Of a stretch of 64,000 nt of DNA, positions 10,926-23,769 are shown in pieces. Every line of letters starts with the position of its first letter. The first letter of the stretch is position 1. A program made the position numbers and the translations under genes. The DNA lies in the NCBI GenBank assembly GCA_025024175.1, contig QCXZ01000137.1, forward strand, positions 4,960,001 through 5,024,000, written 5' to 3'. The stretch comes from Rhyzopertha dominica (lineage: Eukaryota > Arthropoda > Insecta > Coleoptera > Bostrichidae). The notes under the pieces were generated by a model. It searched no databases. It saw only the letters and a program-made list of their open reading frames with translations, and was not told where the DNA came from.

Positions 10926-12896
10926 TTATTTGGTGTGAAACAAAAGAAAACAGTTCTTGTTCTTATTGAGACACAAGTAAACATTGCACTTCATGCATTT
11001 TATGCGAGAACGACTATCGCACTGTTCAGACCTACACTTAGCAGGATGTTTTAAGTCATCGTTGTAGGGCCAGTGTTCAAATCCATCGTATCGTTTATCT
11101 GGACAGGGAATTGCTGTTGTCTTCCTTACTTGGTTCGGGCCCTTCTTCCTCACTAGTGTCGTCGTTTCCTTCGGTCCGTTTCTTCGTTCCCGCCATCAAA
11201 TATTCAGCAAGCGACAGACGAACTTGTAAGTAGTCCATAGGTTTCGGCTTTTTGACATTACCTGCGTCTTCTTTGTATTCCATCCAGCTGTTAACAATTG
11301 CTACATCGAACAAATGAAGTATAACTTTGAAAGTCCATTTTCTTGAAAAACGTTCGATAATATTCTATCATTTGATCACAAATGTCGACGCCCCCCATTT
11401 TCTGATTGTAAGTGCGAACTACGTTTGGGCATTTTACTTCAACACCTTCTTTTTCATGTTTATCCCAGCGCTGTACTGTACCTTCTGGATTTACTCCATA
11501 AGCTGTAGATAGCAGTAGTACTGATTTATTGTCCATCCATTTTGTAACGCAAAGTTTTTGATCGGTTCTCACCAATTCCTCGCAATCACCACGATTCATT
11601 TCTTTGTCTGGTTTAACTTTGCAACCCTTGAGTCGATTGGACATGATCGTGCCAGTGCCATCAATGTTGAGAGTAAATAGTTTCTCCATCAAAGATACTG
11701 TGGTAAAATATCTATCGAAAAACACCGAACTCCCTCTTGGTAATGTTTCTACCAACCTCAGTACCACCGAGGGTCCTAATCCATGGTACCTGTCAGGTAA
11801 AGGGGTGGATGATCCTTGATAGATTTCAAAATCATGTATGAGTCCTGTGTGACTAGTAACAACAAAATTTTTCAAGCCAACTGGTCTGGGTTTGTTTCTA
11901 ACAAACATCTTCCAAGGAAAGGTATCATCTGTTCATCTACAGAATAGCACTGTACATGCTTAGGAATAGAACGGACATTTGTTCCTTACGAGTTCAATCA
12001 TGGGCTGAACTTTCCACAGTTTGTTTTCCTTTTACTCACCAGTGGCGGCCAAGTTGTCCACAACATGAAAGTTTACACGCAACAAATAGAATCTGTCTCG
12101 GGGCATGACATCGGCAACAAGAGGGAATTTAAATTTGGCATTCCAGTACATGTGAATTCTAGGAAATTTGATGCAGCCCAAGACAGCATGAAGTCCTAAG
12201 AATTTTTTGATCTCTTGTGCTGTTGTATTCAGCGATTTCCCTTTCTGTTGAAAATAATATCTCTCTGTCATTTCCGCCTCCAGTTGGAAAAAATCATTAT
12301 TGAGGTACGCTTGAAAATACTCCCATGGAGATTTTACTTCATTTCTTGGCGCAGTACACGGTACTGGCACGTCTTTACTAGAAAATGTGTGTTTTTTCCA
12401 AGCAAGAGGCATCAATCTGGCAAGAGGGATTTCATCTCCACTTGAAAAGCTGTCATCTTCATTCTCTGCATTTATTTCATCGTTATCATTTTCCAAATCA
12501 GAAGCCTCAAATTCAGAGAGAGCCGGAATTCCACCACGGATGAAAGCCTCTTCTTCGTCGTCCTCGTCGTCCACTTCAAAATCAGACCCATCCAGAAAAT
12601 CCCAAAGTTCATCAGAATTATTTTCTAAATACGTCAAATCGATTTTTCCTTGCCTAAAGATTTTTCCATCTGAAATGATAGAAAAATATGCAACTAAAAC
12701 ATACGCGTTCGCTCCCGCTGTGCACAATTACGACGGTAACAATTTAACCTCATTTTTAATAACGTCATTAAACTAGTCTTTAATTTCTAAGCATTGGACA
12801 GTGAAGCCTGAACTTTTAGCAATCAGTATAAAGCGTTTCTTGCCTCAAAAAATATCTATTAACACGAAATATGCCGTACTTACTTTTGGATGCCAT
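10926..12896 (-). pseudogene. piggyBac-family transposase (PGBD-like), broken
   Basis: The gene runs leftwards. A 13-base first coding exon (ATG at 12896, MASK, donor GTAAGT after 12884) joins an acceptor at 12669, with matching phase. An acidic N-terminal region (~12600-12440) follows, then the piggyBac core: WEYFQAYLNNDFF, IKKFLGLHAVLG, RFYLLRVNFHVVDN. The three catalytic aspartates are visible in SVDEQMIPF (~11950), SSVFFDRYFTT (~11710) and GGVDICDQMIEYY (~11370). A Cys-rich C-terminal zinc domain (CRSEQC...CMKCNVYLC) closes it near 11000. A stop near 12032 and frameshifts near 11930-11950, 11900 and 11310 inactivate it. I could not identify TTAA-flanked terminal repeats. It is not an obvious partner of the element at 4934-7006. 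Confidence 0.85.
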
Positions 12897-14663
12897 CAGG
12901 AAAAACAAAGACCCGCAGAAAACACGCTGCAACTTGAAATCTGAACAGAAATTTGCGCAACCTGTTGCGCCGGGCGGTCTCCTGCATTGTTCACAATTGT
13001 ACTAGCGCGGAGTAAAGGCTGTTTATACCTATTTTCGACCCTATGTAACATTTATTTAAAGGCGTCACAATTGTAACCTTACGGAGCGTAACGGTTATAA
13101 TTTGTTACTACAAAATGTGGGAGGAACCATACTTCTTGCTTTCATTTTCCTCTCTTGAAACAACTTTTGCATTATGCAACCTAGAAATTCTTGTAATTTA
13201 ATCCTTTACATTTAGCAAAATTCCTGTTTTTGACCATTTTTCTCTCTGTAAAATATAAATGTTCTACAGCCAAAGAATAGGTATTGTGAATCACTTCTCA
13301 AATGATCATAGTCTAAAATTGAGAGACTCTCAATCAATCTTACAGCTCTCTCTCGTCTTCATTTGATGTGATGTTTATCGCATATTTTTTAATACCTAAA
13401 GATTTAGTTGTGAAGAAGTATTTTACTAAATCATGTAATTCGTCAACTTGTTGTACATATGTTTTCCATTCTATCCTTAAATAGTTGTTCGTGTCCATGT
13501 AGAATCCAACCAAGCTTATTTTAAGACTGCTCTCTATGATTTATTTATAGCCATTAAAAGCTGCCAGTTGTTCTATCCAACAAGAAGCCATTTTTTTATC
13601 AAAGTAACTGCAAAATTATATGTTTTTAAATCTGTCCATTGGTGTCTTGGTTTCTTGGCATTAACTGTTTGCGTAGGTAGCTTCAAATTCTTCTTCGAAT
13701 ACACACTTGCAACTTTGTAACAAATTCTATCATCACGATAGATATCAAAACACACTTTTATGCCTGCTTTGTATCCTTATTTGCCCAGGTGAGTCTTAGG
13801 TTTACTTATTTTCCTTTGAGCAGGCGCCACATCTTTGTCACTAAGTGAGACAGAGGAAGCTTTATCAAACATAGCAAATGTCTGTAGCTCATCAATTCAT
13901 ACTTGCCATTTTTTGTTACGAGTACTAGACATAGAAGAAGTCTTCTTTCATACCATCCACAGAAATGGACAGACAGATAGACAGACAGTAGTCAAATTCG
14001 CAATCACACAACTAAAAGGCTGCTTATAGCTTTGGTTCAAACCAACAGGTTTGAGTCAAAAATCTAATAAACTCCCTTATGCCACATGGAGACCAAGACT
14101 GACGGCTGTCGCCCAGTGTTTCTGTAATCCTATAATAAACAGAGTTTTGGAGCGAATGGAGGTGACGACTACAAGTAGGCGAAGCCAGAGTGGGTCGCTA
14201 GTGTTAGATATAGTAGGTAGTTGATACTGTATGAGTATCCCATTTAGTAACAGGCTCCGTATGAAACCATGTAGTTTCTCAAAAGTTAATAGTCCGTCTT
14301 CAATTAAATTTCGCAACGCAGTGCGTGGCCGTGCGGTCAGGTTGTGGGAAATCTCCTTTCTCAATATACATAGCGCGTAATACCTTTGATCGGACCTATT
14401 CAATTGACCATATTTGGCAGATCAATTGCGGCACCCATATGTTTTCATTCGAGCGCCGTAAGAGCAGTACACGCAAATTAAACGTTATTTACCATGCGGT
14501 GTTCGCGTTTGCCAATCGCAAATGTTGAAATAGCGCAATTTAAATTTCTAACCCACTTGTCTGGTAATGTCCGAACCGTATTGTTGGATGCCGTACTTAG
14601 AATCATCGTCGCAATAGCTGTCGCCGTAAACAATGCTATAATCGAGGTTTTCTTCTTTTCCAG
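12897..14663. other. No gene recognised upstream of the first how exon in the window
   Basis: A minus-strand frame at 13573-13755 (a PRHQWTDLKTYNFAVTLI-type segment) and a further minus-strand stretch near 13480-13390 look like decayed coding sequence, perhaps transposon-derived. I cannot name the family. A short GACA-rich tandem occurs near 13970-13988. Confidence 0.3.
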
Positions 14664-14797
14664 AAATCGCCAGGGTTAGAGCTAGTTTGTTTCAAATAAA
14701 TGGAGTCAAAAAGGAGCCGCTGGTCCTACCTGAAGCTGAGGGACCGGTGACGACACTCACGGAAAAAGTATACGTGCCAGTAAAGGAACATCCAGAT
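14664..14797 (+). CDS. how: held out wings (quaking-type STAR protein), exon: end of QUA1 and start of KH
   Basis: HOW/quaking is a STAR-family RNA-binding protein that dimerises through QUA1 and binds ACUAAY-type RNA through KH plus QUA2. It controls splicing, stability and export of mRNAs in insect muscle, tendon and glia. This exon follows a polypyrimidine tract ending TTCCAG and ends at GTAAGT. After two bases completing a Glu codon it encodes 44 residues: IARVRASLFQINGVKKEPL, a Pro/Glu linker, then EKVYVPVKEHPD, the strand that leads into the KH domain. It matches the Drosophila HOW family closely. The upstream exon carrying the initiator Met and most of QUA1 was not found in bases 1-14663 and is presumably outside the window. 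Confidence 0.95.
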
Positions 14798-15814
14798 GTA
14801 AGTAGAATACATTTTTTGTTCTAGTTCATCCACATAGGCCAATATTTGTGATTTCTATTTGTAAATAGCACTCTCAGTATTTACTCCACTTGTTTTCACT
14901 GATGTTTGCTCCAGTACCATGTTAAACAGCACTGTTAAGGGCTATGACTGTTATCGGCACATGAACCATTGCTTTGTATATTTGATCTCTTTTGAAAAAG
15001 TATTTGGAATAAAAATGTTGGAAGAAGGTCGGACCCTCATAGAAAAAGAATGCTGAAAAAAGTTATTTTGGAAGAATACGTAATACAATAATAGTTTAGT
15101 TAAAAAAATGATTTCTGAGTTCTGAGGACAAATAGAAAAACACCGATTGCCTCTTAGATTTTTAGACGTAACAGTTGCCATGGTTGTTAAGACGTACTTG
15201 AAAAATAGTCTTTTAGGAGTTCGATTTTTCAACAATAGCTACATTTGTTCGGGTAAACCTATTTTTTCAACATTAACCACCAATACACCTCAAAGCATGC
15301 CAATGATTCACTAAAGAACAGCAAGTTTGGTGTTTCTTGCATTTGAGCGGAAAAGAAAAAAGAATATTGATATCGATGAAGTTCTAAGAAAATTCCACAA
15401 TATGACAATCCCAGGAATTTGACTTTATTGAAGATTATGTTCGCCAGCGTCCAATCACCACTGGTTCTTGCTCTAATACCATGTTAAACAGTATTGTTAA
15501 CAAGAAAGGTGTCTCCTTGCCTTATATGTTTCAGATATTTTGTATCGCTTCATGTGGCATCATTTTTAGTAATCGAACTACTTTTTTTCTGGAGCTTCGA
15601 CGTTTCTCATTCCGTTGTTGTATCATTGATATATCTGTTATCAACCTACCTCAGCAGTTTCTTAAATCATCTTCCATTGAACAGTGATTGATTGTTTGAA
15701 CAATGCAAATCTCGGGATAAGACCTATATCTGAATTCCTCAAAGTATCTTTATTTTTTCCGTTTTGTTAGAAACTGGTTTTACTAATTTTAGGTTTTTGG
15801 GTTGAGCTGTGTCT
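14798..15814. other. how intron, first part: diverged direct repeat only
   Basis: A ~30-base sequence containing CCATGTTAAACAG occurs at about 14918 and again, diverged, at about 15478 in the same orientation. A minus-strand frame at 14951-15235 is unrecognised. Nothing else can be supported. Confidence 0.35.
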
Positions 15815-16850
15815 TTAATACGAGTTTATTAAAAGGATATGTCTATGCCTAATAAAATATAGATATTTACAAAACTTTCTTTGCACTCGTTCTGTGGCTG
15901 CAATATGAACTGCATAACTTGGATTCCAAATCACTGAACAATATTCTGATTTACTTGCTACAAAAGAAAGGAATAGTTTTATTAAACATTCAATATTACT
16001 GAACTCTCTGGTATTCCTGACAATAAAGCCCAGCATTTTGTAAGGTTGCGCGCATATGTGCTTAATGTGAGGAACAAATAACTCCTGGGAATTTACTATA
16101 ACGCCTAAATTTTCAACTACACTGACTACGGAATCTATATATTTAGCAATTTTGAAATCATCAGCATAAACATAGATGGGACAACTAAGTTACGAAAGGG
16201 CATCATTAAAATACAACCTGAATAATATAGGGCCTAGATCAGAGCCCTGAGTGACACCGTTAGGTTTTAAGTATGTATTGGATTTTGAGCCACCATATTC
16301 AACATGCTGTGTACGACTTAAAAGTAATGATCTAAATAGATTTACTATACTATTACGTAAACCAAAAGCACTCAACTTTTTAGGTAGACAATGATGATGA
16401 ACTACATCGAATGCCTTGGACAGATCGGTATATATTACGGCCACTTGCTTCCTATCATTAAGAGCATTAGAATATGAACTCTACATATTCTCAAAGATAG
16501 TTGGAGATTTACCAGGTATAAGACCATGCTGGTTATAAGGCAGCTGATTAGAAATGTGTTATACAGATTATTGGCTAAAATTGCCTCAAATATTTTGGCG
16601 AAATTAGATATGATAGCAGTTGGGCGACAGTTTTCAATTAAATTGCCATCCCCTGATTTGTAGACTAGAAGAATCACTTTCGCTGACTTCCAAGCTGCAG
16701 GAAATTTTCCTTTTTGAATAATGATGCTGTACAGGTGGCACAGAGGTTGACACATACACGTAACACTATCCTTAACATGGAAGGCAGGTATGACATCAGG
16801 AGAGGCTGGCGATGTGTATAAGACTACCATACTAAAATTGAAGTGCATTT
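15815..16850 (-). pseudogene. Jockey-clade LINE reverse transcriptase relic
   Basis: On the minus strand the order is: a FPAAWKSAKVILLVYKSGDG block (~16705-16645) and a NCRPTAIISNFAKIFE block; AVIYTDLSKAFDVVHH with the first catalytic Asp (~16440-16395); NGVTQGSDLGPILF (~16265-16220); a YADD-like catalytic segment (~16180-16165); and the thumb-region SEYCSVIWNPSY (~15945-15910). This matches Jockey-type elements. A deletion removes roughly 40 residues just after the YADD motif, and frame changes occur near 16440 and 16190. It lies in how intron sequence in antisense orientation. Confidence 0.8.
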
Positions 16851-16864
16851 ATATATTAGCACTG

Positions 16865-16993
16865 GATTTCGCGAGTGACTGGCGGCCAAAAAATATAAGA
16901 AGACAGTATTTCGGTTACGTTTCAGTTTCTGCCTGAGACTGAAACGTAACTAAATTACTGTTTTTTATTGGCTGCCAGCCACTCACGAAATCT
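16865..16993. repeat. Foldback hairpin element (~129 bp)
   Basis: The sequence is a long imperfect palindrome. GATTTCGCGAGTGACTGGC at the left is mirrored by GCCAGCCACTCACGAAATC at the right. The inner arms GTTACGTTTCAGT and ACTGAAACGTAAC pair perfectly around an 11-base loop. One arm has a ~10-base bulge (near ATATAAGAAG). It has no coding potential. It could be a foldback MITE or, if transcribed with the how intron, a long hairpin RNA. Confidence 0.65.
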
Positions 16994-18239
16994 ACTGAAA
17001 AAATGAAGGTTGATACAAATGCTGCTATTCTTGGATATAAACCTTTTTGTGTTTGTATCTTTATGTACACGTCAAACCCTGTTTGGTTATTGCCCGTAAA
17101 ACGAGAATTTTAGCTTTCCAAGAAGTTATCAATAATATTTATTTGGTGTGAAAAATGCCGAAAACATTTTTAAATGTTTTAGATAGACCCCAAAAACAAA
17201 TTTACCAGAAAAAAAAGAGGACGGCAGTCCCTTTAGTTTGTTCGAAATGCTTGTTATTAATCTAGAAACAAAAAAAAAACGCCACATTTTCTTTCAATGC
17301 AGATTTCAACATATATTCATTTTGGTCATTTAATTTGTTTCTTCGCACCTTGCTGAACTTATAGTTTTTAATCAGCCATTTTGAATGACCAGAACACATT
17401 TACACACAGTTGTATTGCCCGGTTTCAAGCCTTTAACGCCACGAGCTAAAACTGGCAATTTCAGGTTGAAATTTGAGTAGGTGGACCCTACAAATTGCAA
17501 CGGGGCTCGTATATTCCCAGAAGCAGTAAAACCAACCTCGCATTCAGCGGGTGAGACTTAATTGACTCGGGATTTGTTCGGGGGCCTTTAAAGTTGTCTT
17601 CGAAATGCANATTGCAGCTGTGGGTGTGTTTNAGCNCGTTTCTCGGCCTGTAATCTGTTATATTTATAGTCCATTAGCTTTCATATGATCGAACGGAACG
17701 GAATCAGGTCAGTAGTAAACACTTCTAATTAGCTTGCGTTTCAGCGGGTAGAAGGTAAAAACTATTAAATACATCGTGTTTTTCATGCATTTTCGACCCC
17801 GTTATGCGTGTGTGCCATAATCGAGGGCATCGTATAATGCAGCGTGGAAGCGATGGATTTGAAGAGGAAATAAAAAAATGATGATGGTGCAGTTCAGTTT
17901 TGACAGTGGATTAAAATGTTGTTGAGCAGCCTGGACTTGTTTTTCTTGTATATTATAGTGTACATTCGGTACAAAAGTAAACGATAATGATAATAGGCAT
18001 TTAATGATTTAGCTGAGAAATATGATGTTATATATATATTTTTATGAAAATCATTAATACATTCCACAGTACTGTTAATTTCATGCGACTACGGTCGACT
18101 TTTATAAAAGCGTTGAAAAAGAAAAAAATATTTTTATTCAACGATAAGAGATCTCGCATCTGCGCTTTATCCATAATAGATACATATATGCATGTATTTA
18201 TTCTGGATATAGTATTGAAGAAAACCGTAGAAAACTCCA
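16994..18239. other. how intron sequence, nothing recognised
   Basis: AT-rich intronic DNA with isolated ambiguous bases near 17610-17636. No exon, transposon terminus or RNA gene was recognised. Confidence 0.4.
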
Positions 18240-19985
18240 ATCAAATCTCTTTTGTCTTAAGCCAGTCTTTAACACCTACATCAACACGATGGATAGACGC
18301 AAAACCACCAGGCCATGCTGTACGGGGGCATCTGTTGACCATATGTCCAATTGTTTGGATGGGATCTCCACATTCACAAGAAGGGTTTATAGATGAATCC
18401 CATTTATTAAGAAAAAACTTGCATTTCCCATGACCTGTGCGAAGGCGAGTCAGAGTGAACCAAGACCTTCTTGGGAAGTCAGTCCCTGCTACCTCTTCCG
18501 TAGGATTGTCTATAAGCTGCTGATTGAATATATCATTTTTCTTAAGTTGCCAAACAGAATACCATCCATCTTCAATGGTATAAGGAGCACGAAGGAAATC
18601 TTCTGCCCACAGAGGTTTTCTAGAAGTTAGCCGAGTTGTAGGTAGCTCTTGCAGATCTCGGAAAATCAGAAACTCATTAGAAGCTGATTGATATTTTTGT
18701 CAAGCTTTATATGTAGCAAAATGTCTGCGAATCTCCGGAGGAGCAATGTTTGAAAGAATGGGAAGCCAAGATAAAGGAGTTGACTTAATTGTGCCAGTGA
18801 TTAGTCGCATTGCAGTATTTAACTGAGTGTCAATTTTTCCTGTGTGATGACTGTTTTTCCAAACAGGACAGCAGTACTCAGCAGTGCTATAAAGCAAGGC
18901 AGTTGCAGAAGTACGGAGTACATTTGCATTTGCACCCCAACTTGTACCAGCAAGCTTATGCAGAACATTATTTCTAGTCTGTAATTTTTTACTAACGTTT
19001 TCTAGATGTTTCTTGTACGTTACAGACGTATCTAGGGTCACTCCAAGGTATTTTGGCGAGAAGTTATGTTTAAGAATTATGTTATTTGATATAACTTGAA
19101 GCTGTTTCCTCTTTTGGTGATTGTTGAGATGAAAGCAAGTTACTTCTGTCTTCAGTGGATTAGGGCACAAGCGCCAGGTTTTAAAATAGCAATTCATAAC
19201 CTCGAAGTCACTTGAAAAGTTTTGTTCCAGTACAGAAAAGTCTTTACTTTGCAAAGCCAATGCCATGTCGTCTGCATACACAAATTTTCTCGATTGAGTT
19301 ACTGGAAGGTCACGTATGTAAAGATTGAAAAGAACAGGCGACAGAACCGATCCTTATGGAAGACCATTATTCAAAATCCTGAATTTGCTACTTTTCTTTC
19401 CCAAAAGAACTCTGAATTGACGTTGTGATAGCATTCGTTCGATGAGCTTCTCAGTCTTTCCACATTTCAGAGTATTAAATAGTTTGAGGATCAATCCATC
19501 TTTCCACACAGTATCGTAGGCCGCCGATAAGAGTATGAAACTACTCCAGTTTTCAATCGTTTCTGGAAACCAACTTCAGCATATGTTGTTAGAGCCAAGA
19601 CTTGGTCACAGCAACTTCTGTGCTTCCTAAAACCTACTTATTCCTTCGGGAGTGAGTCTTCAATAATAGGTCCTATTCTCTGGTAGAGTAATTTCTCTAG
19701 TAACTTGTAGCAGACACTCAGGAGGGCAATGGGTCGGTAACTTCCTGCTTCATTTGGAGGTTTCCCAGGTTTTAAGACAGCAATCACCTTTGTATTGTAT
19801 TATTATAGAACAATAACAACCATTTTAAAGCATTCGGTCCTAAGTTTTTCACGAATTCTGGGTAAATACCATCAAAACCAGCGACTTTGCGGGTTCTCAG
19901 AGCACAAATAGCTTGCCGAAGTTATTCTAATGAGAATAATTGTTACAACTCTACTGAAGGTTCGCATCTTTTTCTTAACTGACGA
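18240..19985 (-). pseudogene. LINE (non-LTR) reverse transcriptase relic with C-terminal CCHC-type motif
   Basis: Reading leftwards: a GFDGIYPEFVKNLGPNALKW-like start (~19890-19830), SYRPIALLSVCYKLLEKLL (~19745-19690), a GFRKHRSCCDQVLAL block (~19635-19590), NGLPxGSVLSPVLFNLYI with a stop at the Gln (~19370-19310), and FVYADDMAL, the catalytic YADD (~19285-19260). The thumb follows, with YLGVTLDTSVTYKKHLENV, then EYCCPVWKNS. Past 18700 comes RRSWFTLTRLRTGHGKC and a C-x-C-G...H...C cysteine motif (~18380-18320). Stops and frameshifts near 19350, 19510 and 19645 show it is dead. It is a different lineage from the Jockey relics nearby; the exact clade is uncertain. Confidence 0.8.
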
Positions 19986-20542
19986 TATACGATAAAACAC
20001 CCAAGCTCGTATTTTCTTTATTATTTTAGGTACAGCCTTAAGTTATATGTCAGGTCTTTTTAAACTCTTTAAAAAAAGCATAGTGGGTGTCCAAAGATTT
20101 TTTTGCAAAGTATGGTTAATTTTTGTTAATATTTTAACCTTGCCCTGTATAATAATATTCATAGTTGAATGCCGACTTTTGTCTTGTTCAGTTTGTATCA
20201 TTACCATGCATGCGTAATTTTTACTCCTTCTTAGTGAGCCGCCATGTTCTGTTAAAAGGGTTGTTCAGAATTGTTTCATTAATTAATTCTTTAGTGACTT
20301 ATTACGGTACAAACCAACGCGGTAAGGTTAAAAAATATTTACAAAAGTTAATTTTATTTGCAAAATATGATAATCTGCAAAAATTTTTTGGACACACACT
20401 ATGCTTTTTTTGTACACTAAAAGATTTATTGAGGTTCACCCCACAATAAAAGGTTTTGACTGTGACCTGTCATACAAATTTATTAGGTGACAACGAAAGT
20501 GTCTTTACTATAATCATAATTATAATAATTGCAAACTGTTCG

Positions 20543-21466
20543 AATTGGGTATTTGCCATCCATTTATATTTTATTAAATTGCATATAAATAGGTAGCATC
20601 TAATCCACAAAACAGCTGTGACAGCTTATAAATTCGAAAAAATGGATCGTAAGGTGTATTTTTAATATTAAAAATGTGAATATTTAAAAATGTACCCTAA
20701 ACTTGACATTTATTTTAGAGGTCAGAATAAATATAAATTCCCATTTATTTTCGGGGCTCTTGCGGCTCGTTTCCGGTCTGGCTAACAGTCGAATGAATGG
20801 GGAACAACGTCTTTCTTTATTATAACATTTCCCTCTATCAACTTAAAACGCATATAATTTTTCAAATCCCCTTCAAGCTGTAACAAAATTGAAAGTGAAT
20901 GGTAAACACTTATAACCCCAAAAAGAATAATAAAACTTATAGTAAGAATTAAGATGATCTTCACAACAGAAAAACAAACTTTGCGATTTCGGCATATCAC
21001 GTCTAGGGGCCTTAAACAACTTTTTCATACGTTGATAATCTCGAGGAACGGTTACAAAAATTTTGTTAGCTGTACTGACTGAAGTACTTTTATAACCGTG
21101 TACAAAACAACACTTGTTTTGTTTTCCATACATAATAGATGCTTGTAAAACTACACAAATTACTTTTTGGTGCGACCTCTTACACCGTCCTTTCAATAAA
21201 CACCACACAAAAGCTTTTCCAATACAAGAATGACACTACACCATTAAACAGCACGCTCGTCGGTAATGTTTACATGACACTTGACGTCACGAGTTGAATA
21301 ACCTTGGATAGGAGCGTTTTGGCGGTGACTCCTAAATTCGAATTTCAGACCTGAAATTCTCTACCTACAAATATTTTTTTTGTTTCTAAAGAAACATGGC
21401 GTACGATATATATGCACTTCAAGATTCATATTACGTAATTTTCAAAAAAAGTGATAGTACCCAATT
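20543..21466 (-). mobile_element. THAP-domain (P-element-like) repeat, copy 1, internally deleted
   Basis: This repeat is closely similar to 31556-32813. The ends carry AATTGGGTAT-like sequence in inverted orientation (left at 20543; right AGTACCCAATT ending at 21466). On the minus strand, 21208-20873 encodes a THAP zinc-finger region: CCFVHG, then a spacer with KIFVTVPRDYQRMKKLF and RRDMPKS, then FFCCEDHLN, giving the C...C/CxxH pattern. The splice donor that follows this exon in copy 2 is mutated here (ATAAGT). Compared with copy 2, about 340-350 bp near 20690 is missing. Target-site duplications are unclear. THAP fingers are the DNA-binding domains of P-element transposases; the transposase catalytic part is absent. 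Confidence 0.7.
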
Positions 21467-22120
21467 GCTGCTGTTGCTCTAAAAAGAGGTCTTCAAGGCA
21501 GCTACTTGTTAATGAAATCATGCTTCAAATTTAATATAGCGTTAGCAAATTCAGACTGCAAGGAAACTATAAGTTTTATTGTAAGTAAAGTTAAAAATTA
21601 TTGTGTTTTCTCACAGCTAACACTTTTAAACCATAGCTTTTAGAAACGTAAGCTTCTTTTACTTTTATTTAACAAATGTTACTTGGAAGTAGCAAGTGCT
21701 CCAAAAATATAATATTTTATTTAGATTTAGCAATTCATTTCTTTGAGTACAGTAGATGAGTGGCTTTGCACTTTGATTGCACTTAAGGTTGCTTTAATGG
21801 TTTTTGTCTAGCAATGTTTTTAAGGTTTTTATTTGACTCTCGCTCGAGGTATCAGATTGGCAGATTGTCAGGACTCGAATAAAACTGTTGCCTTCATTTC
21901 TAGCATTATCCTTCGCACCTACTAACGGTTTAGTTTACAACCCAGCTGGCTCATTCTCATATTTCTCGTTGGCAAGGTTGTGCCCTTGTGTAAAGCGTCG
22001 CGCGATCAAACGCATACTCGTAATAACGTCTCAATCGCGCAACTGCATTGTTGCACAATCCTGATTCACATGTCCCCGAATCTAATGACGGCATTGTCTA
22101 ATAATCGCCTTTTGTTTCAG
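21467..22120. other. how intron sequence up to the KH exon
   Basis: Nothing recognised except the polypyrimidine tract and acceptor TTTGTTTCAG ending at 22120. Confidence 0.45.
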
Positions 22121-22237
22121 TTCAATTTTGTGGGAAGGATCCTGGGACCCCGCGGCATGACAGCCAAACAGTTAGAACAGGAAACAGGATGCAAAATTAT
22201 GGTCAGAGGGAAGGGCTCCATGAGAGACAAAAAGAAG
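22121..22237 (+). CDS. how: held out wings, exon: KH domain core
   Basis: This 117-base exon is in phase 0 at both ends and encodes 39 residues starting [19 protein letters not shown]. That contains the KH GXXG RNA-binding loop in its long STAR-family form (GPRG...), followed by [16 protein letters not shown]. It is nearly invariant in HOW/quaking proteins. The acceptor is TTTGTTTCAG and the donor is AAG|GTGTGT, a weaker donor than those of the neighbouring exons. Confidence 0.97.
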
Positions 22238-23769
22238 GTGTGTATGTTATGCCTGTAATTATTTAGTTGTTTGCTTTGGGTTTTTATGGCCGTGCTCGGT
22301 TTAACGTCTTGTTTAATTAAGGTTAATCAAGGTCGATGTTGCATAATGGCAATCTAGCCGGACTGACGACCGTTGCCAGGGAGACATCTGGCGACAAAGG
22401 GCCAAGCTGACATTTTCAATTACGAGCAAAACATGTTGAGTAACTTTCGTTTGTAACAATGACTCAGTGCAAGGCAAATTTATGTACAACACGAATCTTC
22501 TTAATTTGAATAAAATTGTCAGGAAGAAACAAAAGAATAATCACATGTGTGGTAATCGCGGTTTCAAGCAACAGGAAATTGTCAATTATTTTTTTCTGTT
22601 CCTAATTTTTATTAAGCTTGCTAAAGGCACTACTGCAAACGTAGTTTCCCCATTGACCAAACCTCTAATCAAAAGCGATTTAATACATTTTGTGAAATCA
22701 ACGTTAAATCACGAGCACCTGCATTATCTAACATGTGAGGTCACTTTGTGGTTTTTTTCGAATTACGCGGTTTGCTGTTGTTGATTGAAACGTTTACGGC
22801 ACAGTTTATGGTAATTGTGTGTTTTAGTTGATCGAAGAACACATCGACAATTTTGAAACATGAAAAAACGGACAAAGGTGCGGTGATGTAAGAAACTAAT
22901 TGGGGTTGTCATTTTTATAAATAAAGGCACCCCCTTCCTAAAAATTACAGGGCTGGATGGCGCAATATCTAAATTTTTCATTGGTACCAAAAGAAAACAC
23001 GCATTTCATAACAAATTTTTTGAGAAAATAAGTTGAAATCCCAATTTGTCCGAGAACAGAATTTGTGCAATGTTTTATATATTTTCTCGATAACAGTGGG
23101 AGCTAAAGAGCTAATTTTTGGTGTAGAAATACTTTGAAATGTACAGATCATTGCGACATCACTTAGCTATATATGGAATGCAGGTAGCTCACTTTAAGTG
23201 TAAAAATTCTCAAATTAGGGTTGTTTGATGCAATGGAACGCGTCATTAATGTGCGTAAAGTATCAAGCAATGGTTTACAAGTATTACCTGAAGCTGTCGT
23301 AAATAACAGACGGGTTCGGCACCTTCCACTGTTTTGGAGCGGAGTGGACCGTATCCAAAAATTGTGTTAATCAGTGAGCATTATTTGGTATCATTCTTTG
23401 AACTACAAATATTCCTCATCTAATAGCTTTTAATGTATGACTAAATCGTATTCTGTCCTAATTTAATGAGTAGTATCTATTTTTATAACCATAAATGGTA
23501 AACATTCCAATTTCAATGCGGCAGCCCGTACTTTATAACTTTTGATCGCGGTGTGCAATCGTCCTCTGCCCTGTTTCTTCACAGGTTAAAGTTTTCTTTT
23601 AATCCGGAGGATCACAAACGTAATTTCTACCTGTAAATTTTTTTGAAATTAGAAGAAATCGGAACTATTCTACTCCTACTATAAGCGGTATTGAAAGCAT
23701 ATGTGTTATATTTTGTTGTGTTACATTTTAAAGTTTTACGAAACATGATACGATACCCATGATACAATA
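22238..23769. other. how intron sequence, nothing recognised
   Basis: Open frames at 22467-22784 (+) and 22763-22990 (-) have no recognisable family. No terminal repeats were found. Confidence 0.4.
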
